This document shows, piece by piece, positions 28,911-41,670 of a stretch of DNA of 64,000 bases. The notes under the pieces are model-generated. The model was given only the letters and a program-made list of their open reading frames with translations, was not told the origin of the DNA and made no database searches. The position numbers and the translations under genes are program-made. Each line of letters opens with the position of its first letter. The stretch's first letter is position 1. This DNA comes from Pisolithus tinctorius (Eukaryota; Basidiomycota; Agaricomycetes; Boletales; Pisolithaceae): the NCBI GenBank assembly GCA_024663395.1, contig JANFAH010000007.1, positions 1,364,001 through 1,428,000 of the forward strand. The letters are read 5' to 3'.

Positions 28911-30998
28911 ATGTTACAAGGGACGACTTCGTATCTAACCCAGTTACCAGTAGAGCTGATTTGCGAGGTATTGAGTTACCTCACCGCCAATGAGCTCGCC
29001 CGAGTGCGACAAGTATGTCCCCATCATTCATCGTTTCGTCTTCCACCGGGCAAACGATTTGACCGTCCCCAGATATGTAAAGTGATCAGGGCTGTGGTAG
29101 ACCACTCTGAACAGCTGCAGTACATCATCGACCTAGGATTCCTTCGCATGTTAGAGATCCCTTCAGATCGGTGCCGTGGTCCCGTCGCCACCCGCCGCAA
29201 GGAGCTCCGCGAGTTTGAAACGTCGTGGCGGAATGTAAGGTACAGGCGCAAATGCGACTTCCAGCTTCTGACGTCTGGCCTCGTGTACGATTTTGTGGGA
29301 GGCATCTATGCCTTGGCCGGCGAAGGCTATTTGCACTTCTCCGTCTTACCTCACAATCCCCATGAGGACTCGCAGCCCATACGTACTTGGTCCCACCCCG
29401 TAGACATGGCAATTCTAATTGACTTCACGTTCTGCCCTGCTCAGGACCTTTTGGTCATCGTGAGCCTGGCCGCCAATGAGTAAGCCTTTTGTCGAATCCC
29501 CTCACCCTTCCGCGTGTTTGCCACTTAACGTCCCCTTATCAGTCACCACCACTGTTATGATCTACATCTGCGCTCTTTATCCACGAATAAATCTCATCCG
29601 GGAGCTGTATCGTCAGTACTCAAGGCAGTCAACGATCGGCAGTACCCATTTTACCATGCCAACGGGCCTGTCAAGGTCCAGGTTCTCGATAAATATCTGG
29701 CTATATTGTGCCGTGAGGTGGTTGTTGAGGGCGATGAAATAACAGATTACTTCCAGCTCTGGGAGTGGAGAACGGACAAAGATGCTAAAGTACGTGGATT
29801 ATAGATGTTTCACATCCATCGTGATAGCAACTAGAATCCCAGTTCACTATGCAATTTACCGAAAGTATGACCGATTTCATATTCCTGGCAGAAGACAGGT
29901 TCCTCCTCCTTGCCGACGATGGGACCATTTCCATCTTCTCTTTTGTTGGTGATCAAAACCTAATTGATCCACAATGTACTGCGAAGTTGGCCATGCCTGC
30001 TTTGATGCGGGACTGGCATTTCGCAGATGCTTTCCTTGGCGGAAATCCCGCACCGGCGATAGGCGCTATGACGAACTTCTCTCGCCCTTGGGTTGAGAAT
30101 GGGGAATCGCCAATGTTCCACCCCACTGCCGATGACCAGCTTCTGGCCTTCCACGTAACGGTCTATCGTATGACTAACGAGGATGACATGCACTCCTATG
30201 TCTTCTTTGTATTCCGCAGCGAGCTTCTCGGCCTCCAGTCACTTTACGAGAAGGAATTTAGGAAGCAAGAAGGTTCCCAGAGATCGTGTCTACCGTACTC
30301 CATATGGGGGAGATCTCGGGCGCATTGGTCCCCTGGCAATTACGTGGATTGGCAGAACTCAGTGTACGGGTATCGCACGGTAGAACTGCTCAACGACAGT
30401 CAAATACTGTTCTCGACGGAACCACGCAGGTTACGTGTGAGGGACTTTAATCCGAACCTGCGTTATTCCTTTCCTCGGGTTGGGGAAAGCGGTCATCTGT
30501 GCCCACTTGAACGCCGCCATGGATCCCAATTCGAGCGTGGAAATGGATACTCAGTGTATCGCATCGGGATTTCGGCTGAAGCCATAGGATCACCCGCCTG
30601 TATCAAGCCATTCGCGGAGCCTTGGGGAAATGGCTTGCCGCACAGGGAAGTTGTCACTGAAGAGACCTTCAATGCGACAGAGGTGATGATGGACGAGGGC
30701 CGAATTCTATTGTTCAGTGTACGTACTTATTGTCTGCCTCACGGAATTCGAGAACAGTTTTTCTGATTGTTGGCGCCTCCACCAGCGCGATACCAGCAAA
30801 GATCTGTTAAATCTCGATGTTCTTGTCATGTAGATGGCAAGAATCGCTGGGTTAATTAGGGTTCTTGTTACCTCACCCCTCGATGAGGACTGCATGCACT
30901 ACTGTTGGCTGGTCTCTCCTATCGAGACAACCACCAGCTGGCGCTCCGAGGTGGGCCGAGGAACTAGTGGGGTATGGGGTAACATGTCACAACTGTGA
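28911..30998 (+). CDS. F-box-like protein of the agaricomycete family
   Basis: The N-terminus MLQGTTSYLTQLPVELICEV, then LSYLTANELARVRQ, is a clear F-box helix pair, the part that binds Skp1 in SCF ubiquitin ligases. Exon 1 (28911-29012) ends at RVRQ, exon 2 (29073-29478) begins ICKVIRAVVDHSEQLQYIID, and exons from about 29543 and 29844 continue with a beta-rich region: VQVLDKYLAILCREVVVEGD, FQLWEWRTDKDAK, FIFLAEDRFLLLADDGTISI. This repeats the pattern of short beta strands seen in many mushroom F-box proteins, perhaps a propeller. The last exon is less certain: after LLFS (30718) a GTACGT intron to about 30833 leads to MARIAGLIRVLVTSPLDEDC and a stop at 30998. Target proteins cannot be inferred. 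Confidence 0.75.
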
Positions 30999-31096
30999 CC
31001 TACATGACATACAGAGCAACATTAGTGACACTGGGCCGTGGACGATTTCTTTGACTACGGAATGCGGTGATAGGAACGATTAGAGATGAATATAAT

Positions 31097-31715
<619 letters not shown>

Positions 31716-31946
31716 GGCTGCGTTGACGTTGAACTCTGTATAGTCGCGATGCGCGTCAAGACACGCCAGGGCTTGGGGCACGTGAAAGCACCAAACAAAG
31801 CCAGCGTCACGTGCCCCTATAAATAGGAGTCTTTCGTCATGAGCATTGACCTCTTTCATCTTATCTGCCAACCAAGCCTGTAGCAAGCTACTGGTACTTG
31901 AAACCGCCGCATCTTATTTATTTATTCGTTTAGAGTCTCGATAGTC
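31716..31946. promoter_or_regulatory. shared divergent H2A-H2B promoter with TATA box and two CACGTG sites
   Basis: The 231 bases between the two histone start codons must drive both genes. The near-palindrome CCTATAAATAGG contains TATAAATA at 31818-31825, about 105-130 bases from each start. It could serve either direction, since its reverse strand reads TATTTATA. Two perfect CACGTG palindromes (E-boxes, bHLH sites) lie at 31779-31784 and 31808-31813, 29 bases apart. Their use by a bHLH factor is inference. Confidence 0.7.
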
Positions 31947-32559
<613 letters not shown>

Positions 32560-33417
32560 GCGGATCTCGTTCTCATCTTACTGTATCCTTAGTCGGGGGA
32601 TCCGTATCCTGTTGCATCTGGTGTATCTTTATGTTACAACTCTAAGTTTTGTATTTGCTACGGCCAGTGGACATTCGGTCCGATTGATTATGACTTGATT
32701 GCAAAACGCGACTCGATAGGTCTCAATGTAAGATTATGAGGTGCCGCATGACCCACGCAGTGTTCTGGTTATGCCACCCAAATTGAAATACTGAGTGTTG
32801 ATACGCTTCAACGCAGTACTGACGACATATCCACTTTCTAGTCTGGAGGGCGTAGCGCGGAACACCGCTCCCGGGTAAGCGTGCAGTTGATATAACGAAC
32901 AGGGAATGCCCTTCAACGCCCGGATAGTAAGCCACTGGCCTGGGCGACGCAATGCGGCGTTCGCCCACCCTACAGACGTCTCAGCGCTGCTAAGTATGTC
33001 ATGATAACTACTGTCAAGTTGGCCAGGAACGACCCAAAAACGAAGTTAACATCCACGGTTGGCATGTAAAGCGTATGTTATTATTACAACTGATTGTAGC
33101 ACTGACTTATTCCGTATTTATCATTCTGCTGGGGGGGTCTGTTGGTATGTGAAAGCGCTGAGTATGTGGTAGGTTCCAAGTGTGTCCTATTAGAGGGAAT
33201 GTAGAAAGTGTAGGGCAATCAGATTACATACATAGGGGCTGTGAGGGTGACTTTTTTTCAGGGTGATACCGCAGACAAATTTCTGACAGTTTGTCCTCAA
33301 CACAACGAATATCTATCCAATCGCGCTACAAATTGGTTGAAGCCTACGTTCAAGTGCCGGACGACCAGTCAAGCGACTCTTCCATGAGTTCCAAGTGAGC
33401 CTACAGCTCTTGACCTA
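32560..33417. other. intergenic, no gene recognised
   Basis: Holds the H2B 3' flank and the promoter of the F-box gene at 33418. Short open frames on the minus strand (about 32720-32970) have no recognisable motif. Confidence 0.4.
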
Positions 33418-35307
33418 ATGACCTTGCCCATGCTCCAACTGGTATCATTTGCCACCAGACAACTTCACCATATAACGAACACTACAGACAACGGAGAAGT
33501 GGAAGCCCGATGTTCGCAAAGGCTCCAAAATAACCCTTTAGTCCCTCCATCAGACGGCTCATGTCCCATCAATCAACTTCCACCCGAAATTTTGTCTCTC
33601 ATTTTTGAACATGGGACTGCGGCGGAAAACCTCGAAGAAACGGATGAGGAAGGGTCTGTGACTTGGAGCGAGTTTCAGGAGCGCCGAGGTGAGGATAAAG
33701 AAGAGGAAGGTTCTGGCGATCAAAAGGGTCAAGTCCAGGAAGAGAAAGACGAACACGAATCTGATGAAGAGGGATCCGATTCAGATTGCGAATGTTGTGA
33801 CGATGATAGCGAACTGTCCAGCGACTCGGAGATTTTTTTGCCTTTCCGATTTGCCGTCTCCCAAGTATGCAGACACTGGCGTACCGTTGCGCTAGAAACC
33901 CCCTCGCTCTGGACAAAGATTGAAATCTCGTGTATGGACCAGTCTCCTTACGAGAAAGTGACTGCCTTCTTGGAGCGTAGCAAAAGTCTTCCACTGGACA
34001 TTTACATCGATTCTGAGCCCCCGGATGACCTCTCAGACGATGAAGATGTACCAGAAGAGCTTTCTAAAGTTGACCTCGACGGGCTCCTTGCTCTCTTGGT
34101 TCCCCACGTTCCTAGATGGGGTTCATTAGAAGTCCATGTTGGATCTTACGAGCACATGTACACAATCCTGAAGGCAGTCTCGGATCCATCCGTTCCTCCC
34201 GCTGCCCAACTCCGGGACCTCCAGTTATACCATCACGAAGAATCCGATGGCCATAGCACTACGTTTTCCAAACCGGAATACTCTGATCACTTCACGCTTT
34301 TCAGCGGTTCTGCGCCGCAGCTCCGGAGCATCAGTCTATGGGGTGTACACGTCGACTGGACTCAAAGTTGGCTTCGGTCTTCTCACCTGGTCGAACTCGA
34401 ACTTGCTTATCATACGCAAGATGTTCGCGCTCATTGGTCTACCTTTTCTGCTATGTTGCGTGCCGTAGCGCCCACGCTCGAGAAGCTGTGTCTCGAACAG
34501 TCGGGTCCTTCTGGGTCTCCTGGTGAATGGACTATTGAACCGGGTACCCCGGAATGGAGCATCGACGTGAATAATCCGATTTTACTTCCTAAACTGATCC
34601 AACTCGAGCTCGCGTTTATCCCGCCCTTTGAAGTCATTTCGCTCTTGCGGAAATTATGTATGCCCTCGCTCAAGGGCCTCGCACTCGACTTTGATGATGA
34701 GGACTATACCGATCTCGTCACGTACTTAGTGGGACCTACGACTACCGCCGCTACCACGGCCATAGCTTCCACCTCCTCATGCAAGGAATCACCCAGTCTG
34801 CTTAGAGGCCTCGAGTCTTTGAAAATCGCTGGTTTACCATGCAACGAGCAAAGCATAGAACAGATGTACAGCGAGCTTGTGAACCTCGAGTCACTCAACC
34901 TATCCATGTATCATCTCTCTTCTCCATTCTTCGGAAACCTCTACCCGCAACCGCCGCTGAAGTTGGAGGAGAGTGGAGTCCCTGATACCACCGTGTCCTA
35001 CCGTGTCCTCCTTCCTCGTTTGACGACACTCTTTATTTCCAATGTCCCCGGTCACGTCGTTCGACACTTTGTGCATGAGCGACAACGGGTTGGTGCACCT
35101 TTGCGGATGGTGTTTGTAGATCAGAACACAATTGTTACCCCCGAAGAAGAAAGCTGGTTAAAGAAGAATTTGGAGAAGTTTGACTATTTCGAAGGGAGCG
35201 ACGATGAAGATTCAGATGACGAGGAGTCCCTCGGTCCGTCCTGTGTGTGGGATTCATGCGAGGATTGGGATGCGGAAAACGATTCATTTGAATCGGGTTC
35301 AGAGTGA
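33418..35307 (+). CDS. F-box protein with an acidic insert inside the F-box
   Basis: A single open frame of 629 residues, unusual here for having no intron. The first F-box helix is INQLPPEILSLIFE (residues 51-64). The second half, FRFAVSQVCRHWRTVALETP then SLWTKIEI (residues 143-170), is separated from it by about 75 residues rich in Asp, Glu and Ser (68-139). In related mushroom proteins these parts lie much closer. Leucine-rich, LRR-like segments follow (ELELAYHTQDV, LIQLELAFIPPFEVISLL, GLESLKIAGLPCNEQ, LESLNLSMYHL). The C-terminus is again strongly acidic (residues about 597-629). Such proteins act as SCF substrate adaptors. The target is unknown. Conserved F-box residues are present despite the insert. 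Confidence 0.85.
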   Translation: MTLPMLQLVSFATRQLHHITNTTDNGEVEARCSQRLQNNPLVPPSDGSCPINQLPPEILSLIFEHGTAAENLEETDEEGSVTWSEFQERRGEDKEEEGSGDQKGQVQEEKDEHESDEEGSDSDCECCDDDSELSSDSEIFLPFRFAVSQVCRHWRTVALETPSLWTKIEISCMDQSPYEKVTAFLERSKSLPLDIYIDSEPPDDLSDDEDVPEELSKVDLDGLLALLVPHVPRWGSLEVHVGSYEHMYTILKAVSDPSVPPAAQLRDLQLYHHEESDGHSTTFSKPEYSDHFTLFSGSAPQLRSISLWGVHVDWTQSWLRSSHLVELELAYHTQDVRAHWSTFSAMLRAVAPTLEKLCLEQSGPSGSPGEWTIEPGTPEWSIDVNNPILLPKLIQLELAFIPPFEVISLLRKLCMPSLKGLALDFDDEDYTDLVTYLVGPTTTAATTAIASTSSCKESPSLLRGLESLKIAGLPCNEQSIEQMYSELVNLESLNLSMYHLSSPFFGNLYPQPPLKLEESGVPDTTVSYRVLLPRLTTLFISNVPGHVVRHFVHERQRVGAPLRMVFVDQNTIVTPEEESWLKKNLEKFDYFEGSDDEDSDDEESLGPSCVWDSCEDWDAENDSFESGSE

Positions 35308-38300
35308 AGTGATTTTTTCCGTATTTCTTTGTATGGAGAGGATGAACTGATATGTTTCATCAGAGTCATGGAAGGGTGTAACACAGAGTGGGTAGAAACG
35401 TGTATTCAGCGAATAGAGTATAAAGTTTAGTTATCTTCGGAGTCCCCCATCACCATCGGACACAACGATGGGAGTCGTATCAAGTCAATTTGTGGGGGGA
35501 AAAAACATCGCCCTTTACAAGTTAAGATGAAGGGTTAACGCGCGACTAACTCAGAGAACCCCCCCGGGGTGCTGCCCTACCACTAACCCAAACTCTTCCA
35601 AAAGACTTACGGGAAATACTTTATACAACAGCCCTAATTATCTTTACTTAAATCTAGTGTCAGTGAGTGGTCCTGCTAACGTTAGTATCCGTGAGACGAC
35701 CTGTCGCGGTTACACTTCAAGTGGCTCGAGTTTGGATCTTGTATTTCGGCGGCTGACACGTAATACGACTTCTCGATCGAAACGCTGATGGGGCCACCGA
35801 TACCCCCTCCATTCCCGGCTGATTCAAACACGTCGCGCGCAAGCTGGCTGCTCTGATCATCCACAACATCCCCCAAGTAATCGGCTGGACCCCATATGTT
35901 TTTTCCCCGCCCAGATAACGCTTCTTCAGCCTCCGGACGCATGGTGGCGTCGTGTCCCTCCCAAGCTATTTATGTAGCCTTCTCAAGTATGCATTGGATC
36001 TGGGGAGGGAAATCGGTGAAACAGCCGGACCGGGTTGTGGGCTTTGTCAAAGCGTAAAAAGCTCATGTTTTTGACGTCCGCACCCAAAGAACCGGGAGGT
36101 AAGTTAATTCAGTGGCCGCCCGGTCGGAGTGTACGTGGGATGTCCACGTTCTCAACTGCATTCCCATCATGGGGATAGCAATTTTCGGCAGCTGTTGGTG
36201 AAGGTGATTTTTACTCGTCGTCCTTAACCCTCCCTCCAGCCGTGGTTGGACCCGACGAAGTCAAGCACGCTCGAACCATATTAGCCGTTTTCTCAGTCTA
36301 AGAAGTTTCGCGTCCAGATACAATAGGAGAGTATGTGAGTAGCATCTATTTGAAATGTTTCACCTGTCGATTAGTAAGCCGCACGACCTTGAGCCTTTCG
36401 TATCATATAACGATCACGGAGATGGCCATTGGCCAGTGCAAGAAGGGCATGTTTTATCGGGTATGACAATGATATGATGGTGCTAATGATGATATGATCA
36501 CGATGGGAAGCTTACTACAGCCAGGGTAGCTTCGCGATTTGAATTGATAAAGAAGCTCGAATCGCATGCTGGCAATCGGTTTGGTGGTGTTTCTTTCTTC
36601 TGGCTTACACTGAATCACTGACAGTGGACCCCATGCCATCAGACACTCTGAGTAGGGTTATTGCGAGTTTGGCAGCAGGGTTAGATGACATGGACTTTGT
36701 TGCTTGCCGCCCTGCAACTGCAGCATATAGCATCTGCATGCAGGGGTGAACTCAATTAAACTTCCCACATGTGCATTCCGACCTTGCAGGACGAATCTCG
36801 CACGCCGTCGACGTAGGTTCACGCTCATCCGTTCCGCTCCGGTTTCACTAGCTTCACTTACTAAACCATATTCTTCACCGTGGGTCTAACGTTGTAACCT
36901 GGGAATTCAGAATCACGCTGCGCGCCGCATAAGCTGATCAAGCATGGTCGTCCAAGGCGGATCCAATCGCATCAGTGGATATCATGCGGGCCGGATTACA
37001 TTAGAAAACGATGACTGATTGTTGCATACGTTATTATATGGGCATGCCCCCATCGCCTGGTACCCCGATATCTCTTATGTTTTCCGTGACATGGGATGGG
37101 GTTCTTCATTTTCGTAGCGTCCTCGCCACGTTTCTCACGTCATTGACCAGCATTTGACCCTCATTCCCTCCCACAGAACAATGTTCGCCGTGAAACTTTT
37201 TTCATGATCGACCCCACGGTGTCCGCTGTATCTCGCGTTAATTAGCAGCAAGACGACGTCCGAGTGACTCACTAGTACCAGGGGGACACCGTAATACCAT
37301 AACATGTCAAGGTGCGGTACCGGTCGTGTTCTCTGGACGCCTCCTTCTTTCATTAGCGTGCCCCTTTAGTGCAACAATCTAACCTTGCAAGTACTGAACC
37401 TTCACATTATGTCAGGCGCATTTTCACAGGCTATCGCTCGCCCTCGACACACCCATATGGACAAATGTGCATAACTTATCTCATAACAGTACACATACAA
37501 CACCCACGTACGTACACAGGATGTCGATGGTTACTTGAACCTGAAAAGCATCATAATCAGATCTACAGCATCTCGATGACGTGACGGTTAAATGTAAGCA
37601 ATTTTTTTCCTCCTGGCTTCCGTCAAGTGCCCGGTATCTAATAAATTACATACCCGCTACATACATATTTAGGTTCGTTTCCATTTTTTCCTGCGAGTGA
37701 CCGGTTTGGCGCCGCGTTCTAACGCGCGTTCTTCAACCTCGGGTTGCCTTCTTTTCAATATAATATGCCGTCATTGGCAAGGATCCAGTGTTAGTGTGTA
37801 GTTGGCTATCTACTCACACTAGCAAAACTCCGCCGATGTTCCACATTTCTCAGAAGCGAGCGGAAGTCATGCAACGCTACAGCATGTTCACATGTCGGAA
37901 CGCAGTGTCATCTGGTCATCGCGGGAGAAGGCCATGTATGCACATACAAGTCCGTACGCAGACGCTGCGTGAGTGCGTGGAACCATGTATATTGTGGTTG
38001 GTCCTCCGCAAGTTATAATACATACATCCTCGAGTTCTGGTTGGACAGCGGTGCGCAGTGATCGCACCGACATCCGGGGCCTGACAATCTCGCAGCTTGC
38101 AGGCCCCAGGGCATCCTCGTTGACAGCCTGGGGAGGCGAAGTACTGTCATGGATAGCATACATAGGACAACACACATATATATGTCCACTACACTTTTAG
38201 CCTTTCACGTGCTTGTAGTACCTCAAATACAAGTACTGATCAGATCATCAAAGAGATCGGGAGAGCTCTGCCTCGAGCTCGGCGATATGTATGTACGACC

Positions 38301-38773
38301 GCGTGTTGCATCGATGTAAGCATGAACACATGAGGGTTTGTCGAGACGTTACAATAGTCATTTGACTTGGAGGAGTTCCAACGAGCCTCACATACGGATC
38401 AGTTGATCCTGGTAGTTGCCTCATTAACCTCGCTGATCTGATATCCGCCCACAGCAGGTAGCTTTTAAAGGAAGTCATCGCGTACGTGGCTAGCGGTTTC
38501 AGGCTCAAAGCCCGATCTAGTACAGAATGGAGGGTTTATTTTGAAAGCATGTACTTAAAAATGCTGGGTCAATATTAGAAACAAGACCAACTGTCAGTGA
38601 GAATGATGAGGAGTGTAGCGCAGCGTTGCAACGTCCTTTAAATAACACAAAAGATAAAACAAGAATGCCGTGATGCGTCGTCGATGTGAGTGCGTTTACG
38701 AATAACGGAAAATGTGGGTCGTTGATGAATACCGATGAAATGAAGTGATATGGGGCAGAAAATCAAACAAGTT
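35308..38773. other. gene-poor region of about 3.4 kb
   Basis: Apart from one small minus-strand open frame (35682-35942, listed separately) I see no gene. The open frames are short, both strands are rich in stops, and no transposase, reverse transcriptase, long terminal repeat or terminal inverted repeat is evident by eye. Base composition looks slightly richer in A and T than in the coding neighbours. Confidence 0.4.
35682..35942 (-). CDS. possible small protein (86 residues)
   Basis: An uninterrupted open frame beginning MRPEAEEALSGRGKNIWGPA and ending with a basic tail. It has no signal peptide, membrane helix or motif I recognise. Its acidic start and GNGGGIGGPISVSIEKSYYV segment have a more protein-like composition than most chance frames here. 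I cannot place it in a family and it could be spurious. Confidence 0.25.
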   Translation of the reverse strand: MRPEAEEALSGRGKNIWGPADYLGDVVDDQSSQLARDVFESAGNGGGIGGPISVSIEKSYYVSAAEIQDPNSSHLKCNRDRSSHGY

Positions 38774-40069
38774 TCAAGGGGCGATCATAATTTTCATAAC
38801 CATATTCCCTTGTTCATCCCTTCCCCGCGCTAATAGGTCAAATGCGCGAGCAGTCTCGTGCAGCCGTAGACGATGAGTAACCAGTTTTTCGACGTTTTGC
38901 AGCTTTCCCGAAGAAAGTAATGAAAGTGCGGTCGGGTAGGTGTTGGCGTATCGAAACGAGCCCTGAATGTCCACCTCACGGAGGGCAGCTGCGGAGAGGG
39001 GTAACATGACGTTGCGCGACCCCATGCCGACCAACATAACCTTGCCTCCGGTTACGGCGGCCTGGCAACAACGATAAGCCACTAATCTCGAGAACCAGAA
39101 TAGGAAGGGGCACACTTACGTATATTGACATTTGGATGCACGATTCGGCACCTGTGCATTCGAAGACGATATCGTAGCCGTCGGGTGTACCGAAATCTGC
39201 CAAGACTCGCTGAACGTTCTCTCTGGCCCGCCGAAGTTGTTCGTCGGTCGTCTTGGCCCTGTCGACCGCAGGTAAACAGTAGGTTCGAGAGGCGAAACCG
39301 TTTGATTTTGCGAAGTTCAAACGTTGTTGGTTGATGTCTACGGCTGCCACTTGGGCAGCACCATATGATTTTGCAAGGGCACAGGCAAGAATGCCGATAG
39401 AACCGACGCCGAAGACGAGAACGCGCTGGCCCCTTTGAAGGTTGGCTCGTCTGCTGGCATGTATCAAGACGGACAATGGTTCTGCCAGCGCTGCTACTTC
39501 GAAGGAGCAGTTGTCAGGTAGACTACGTAAGTGGAGTTAGGAGGGGACGATGGGACGCTAACGATATGTACGAACGGATGAAGGACATGTGATGGGTGGT
39601 TCATGCGATCTTGCAACGTGCCATCGTGGTGAGGGATTGTTTTGGCACTGCTGGCGAACCATAGTGATTTGCAGAGATTATACCGACCAGAGCGACAGTA
39701 GTCGCATTGGCGGCACATGACACCAGCCTCGATGGCGACACGTTGACCTGGAACGAGATGCTTCACGCCTGGGCCGACGGATACGACGACGCCAGCTGCT
39801 TCGTGACCAAGCACGAGAGGGCTCTGGACGGCGAAGTCACCGTTCCTGCCGTCGGTGTAGTAGTGTACTGAGACGAAAGGGTGAGCACGCGTAATACGGC
39901 GAGATAACCAAGGGAGACACGCACGATCGCTGCCACACAAGCCGGTGGACTTTACAGCGACCTGGACTTGGTCATATTGAGGGGGCCATACGAGACGGTC
40001 CTCGATGCGGATGTCCTTTGGGCCATAGAGGACGGCTGCACGGTGTGTGGGGAAAGCGACGGGGGACAT
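38774..40069 (-). CDS. zinc-dependent polyol dehydrogenase (sorbitol/xylitol/L-arabinitol dehydrogenase family)
   Basis: A medium-chain dehydrogenase that oxidises a sugar alcohol to a ketose with NAD. Four exons (39925-40069, 39576-39867, 39120-39522, 38774-39061) give 375 residues. Catalytic zinc ligands are visible in TGLCGSDLHYYTDG (Cys) and VLGHEAAGVV (His-Glu). The structural zinc lobe has four cysteines (EAGVMCRQCDYCRSGRYNLC). The nucleotide fold reads VLVFGVGSIGILACALAKSY, then VAAVDINQQRLNFAKSNGF, with an acidic residue (D) at the strand end that favours NAD. The C-terminus has REVDIQGSFRYANTYPTALSL, matching sorbitol and xylitol dehydrogenases. The intron after exon 2 uses a GTTCGT donor. 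It lies head-to-head with the KduD-like gene at 40477, so both are probably co-regulated. The substrate is not settled. Confidence 0.9.
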
Positions 40070-40476
40070 TGCGAGGGATGTGGGTTGCTTGGGGGGGACA
40101 TTTGGACCAGACAGAACTGACTTTTATGAGGCGAGACAAGACAGAGCGAGGCAGGAGATCGTTGTTCGCATATGGACATGTCTTTCCACCGGTCCGCATA
40201 GCCGCTGACAGAAATTCCAATATATGGAAACACTGTCATATAATATCAATTAACCATAACGGGATATATCTCGGGGGTCACCTTTCCCTCGGTCTAGACT
40301 GATCCGATGCTGGGGGTGGGTCTCCTCAATAAAATAATAATATGTGACATGCCTTGCCGGCACCCTCGGTTCAATCGCCGATGTGGGGTAAAAAGTTATT
40401 ATCCTCGTTTCAATCACGCCTCCGTGAAATTGTAATATAAGCAGATAGAACGCGTGTGGTGGGTGTAGTACTCGCC
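40070..40476. promoter_or_regulatory. shared divergent promoter of the two sugar dehydrogenases
   Basis: 407 bases between divergent start codons. It contains several G-runs (TGGGGG near 40310 and GTGGGG near 40383) that could bind carbon-catabolite repressors of the Mig1/Cre1 type, whose core is SYGGGG. I regard those as weak matches. No clear TATA box is seen. Confidence 0.45.
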
Positions 40477-41670
40477 ATGGACCCTACGCCAGATCGTCCA
40501 TCACCGCAGCTCTTCTCCCTCACCGGGAAGAACGTTCTGATCACCGGAGCTACCAGAGGTAACGTCGCGCGTGAACTGTATTCAATATGATAAATTGGAC
40601 TACATGTCAGGTATAGGAGCAGCGTGCGCGATTGCCTTGGCGCAGGCAGGCGCTGCAATCTGTCTGGTCCGGCGTCCACCCGAATCAGCAAAACAGCCGA
40701 ATATGGACACTGTGAACACCATCCACGGGCTTGGAGGCAGCGTCAAAGTTGTCGAATGCGACCTAGGCGACATGGAGGCAGTCCGGGGCCTGTTTGACCG
40801 GGCGCTCGACGCCATGGGTGGCAGCATCCACGTTCTGGTGAACTGTGCAGGTATCCAGCGGAGATCTCCGAGCGTGGACTTTCCAGAGAAAGACTGGGAT
40901 GATGTAAGACTTTATCGTATTGCACCATGGTAAACTTTACTCTCACTGACGTTTCCTTTTTGGAGGTCCTCGACGTGAACCTCAAATCTGTCTGGCTGCT
41001 CTCCCAGGCAGCGGGTCGCCACATGGTCCCCCTTAGAAGGGGTAAAATTATCAACTTCTGTTCCCTTCTCACATTCCAAGGTGGAATCACCGTGCCCGCT
41101 TACGCCTCTGCCAAAGGCGCACTCGGCCAGCTCACAAAGGCTCTTAGCAACGAATGGTCTCAGTTCAACGTCCAGGTCAATGGTATATGTCCAGGTTACG
41201 TCGCCACCGATATGTGCGTGCAACCTTTTTCTTTCCATTTTTTAGACTATCCTCTTTCCATCCCATCGGAGTTTCACCCCTCACGCCAATCCGCCACCCC
41301 CCCCCCTTCGCGTTACATAGCCGCATCAACATTAATCCCCGATTTTCGGGGATCTCGAGTACTTAGCACGTCCCCTTATCTTGCTCACGCATCCCCTGAC
41401 GTTGCGAATAACGGGGTATCCTCCTTGCGTATAGGAATGAACGGCTTCTGGAAGACCCAGTCAGGTACAAGCAGATCTCGGAGCGGATCCCCGCTGGAAG
41501 GTGGGGTACCCCCCGCGACTACGCTGGCCCTGTCGTCTTTCTCGCCAGCGATGCAAGTCAATACGTCTGCGGGGAACTTCTTGTTGTCGACGGCGTACGT
41601 CCCATTTGACATGTTCTTGGCGTCAACTGTCGTTCTTATGACATGTCCTCAGGGATGGATGGGGAGGTGA
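40477..41670 (+). CDS. KduD-like short-chain dehydrogenase (2-deoxy-D-gluconate 3-dehydrogenase type)
   Basis: A classical SDR that oxidises or reduces a keto-sugar or sugar acid with NAD(P). Five exons (40477-40558, 40611-40903, 40966-41213, 41435-41594, 41653-41670) sum to 266 residues. Motifs in order: nucleotide-binding [49 protein letters not shown], catalytic Ser in [15 protein letters not shown], catalytic Tyr-Lys in [10 protein letters not shown], then [37 protein letters not shown] and the C-terminal VDGGWMGR. FQGG, IPAGRWG and the GGW C-terminus are close to bacterial KduD. The fourth intron (221 bases) is long for this window. With the divergent polyol dehydrogenase it suggests a two-gene sugar or polyol catabolic module, a reading from neighbourhood only. 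Confidence 0.9.

Noticed and set aside
35308..38773. Possible transposon in the gene-poor stretch
   Set aside because: No transposase or reverse transcriptase motif, terminal repeat or target duplication could be seen.
40350..40390. GGTTCAATC, like a tRNA B box
   Set aside because: Stem pairing fails on both sides and no D arm precedes it.
40300..40390. Possible Mig1/Cre1 sites in the sugar dehydrogenase promoter
   Set aside because: G-runs are short, the A/T flank is on the wrong side for a Mig1 site, and chance occurrence is high; kept only as a weak note.
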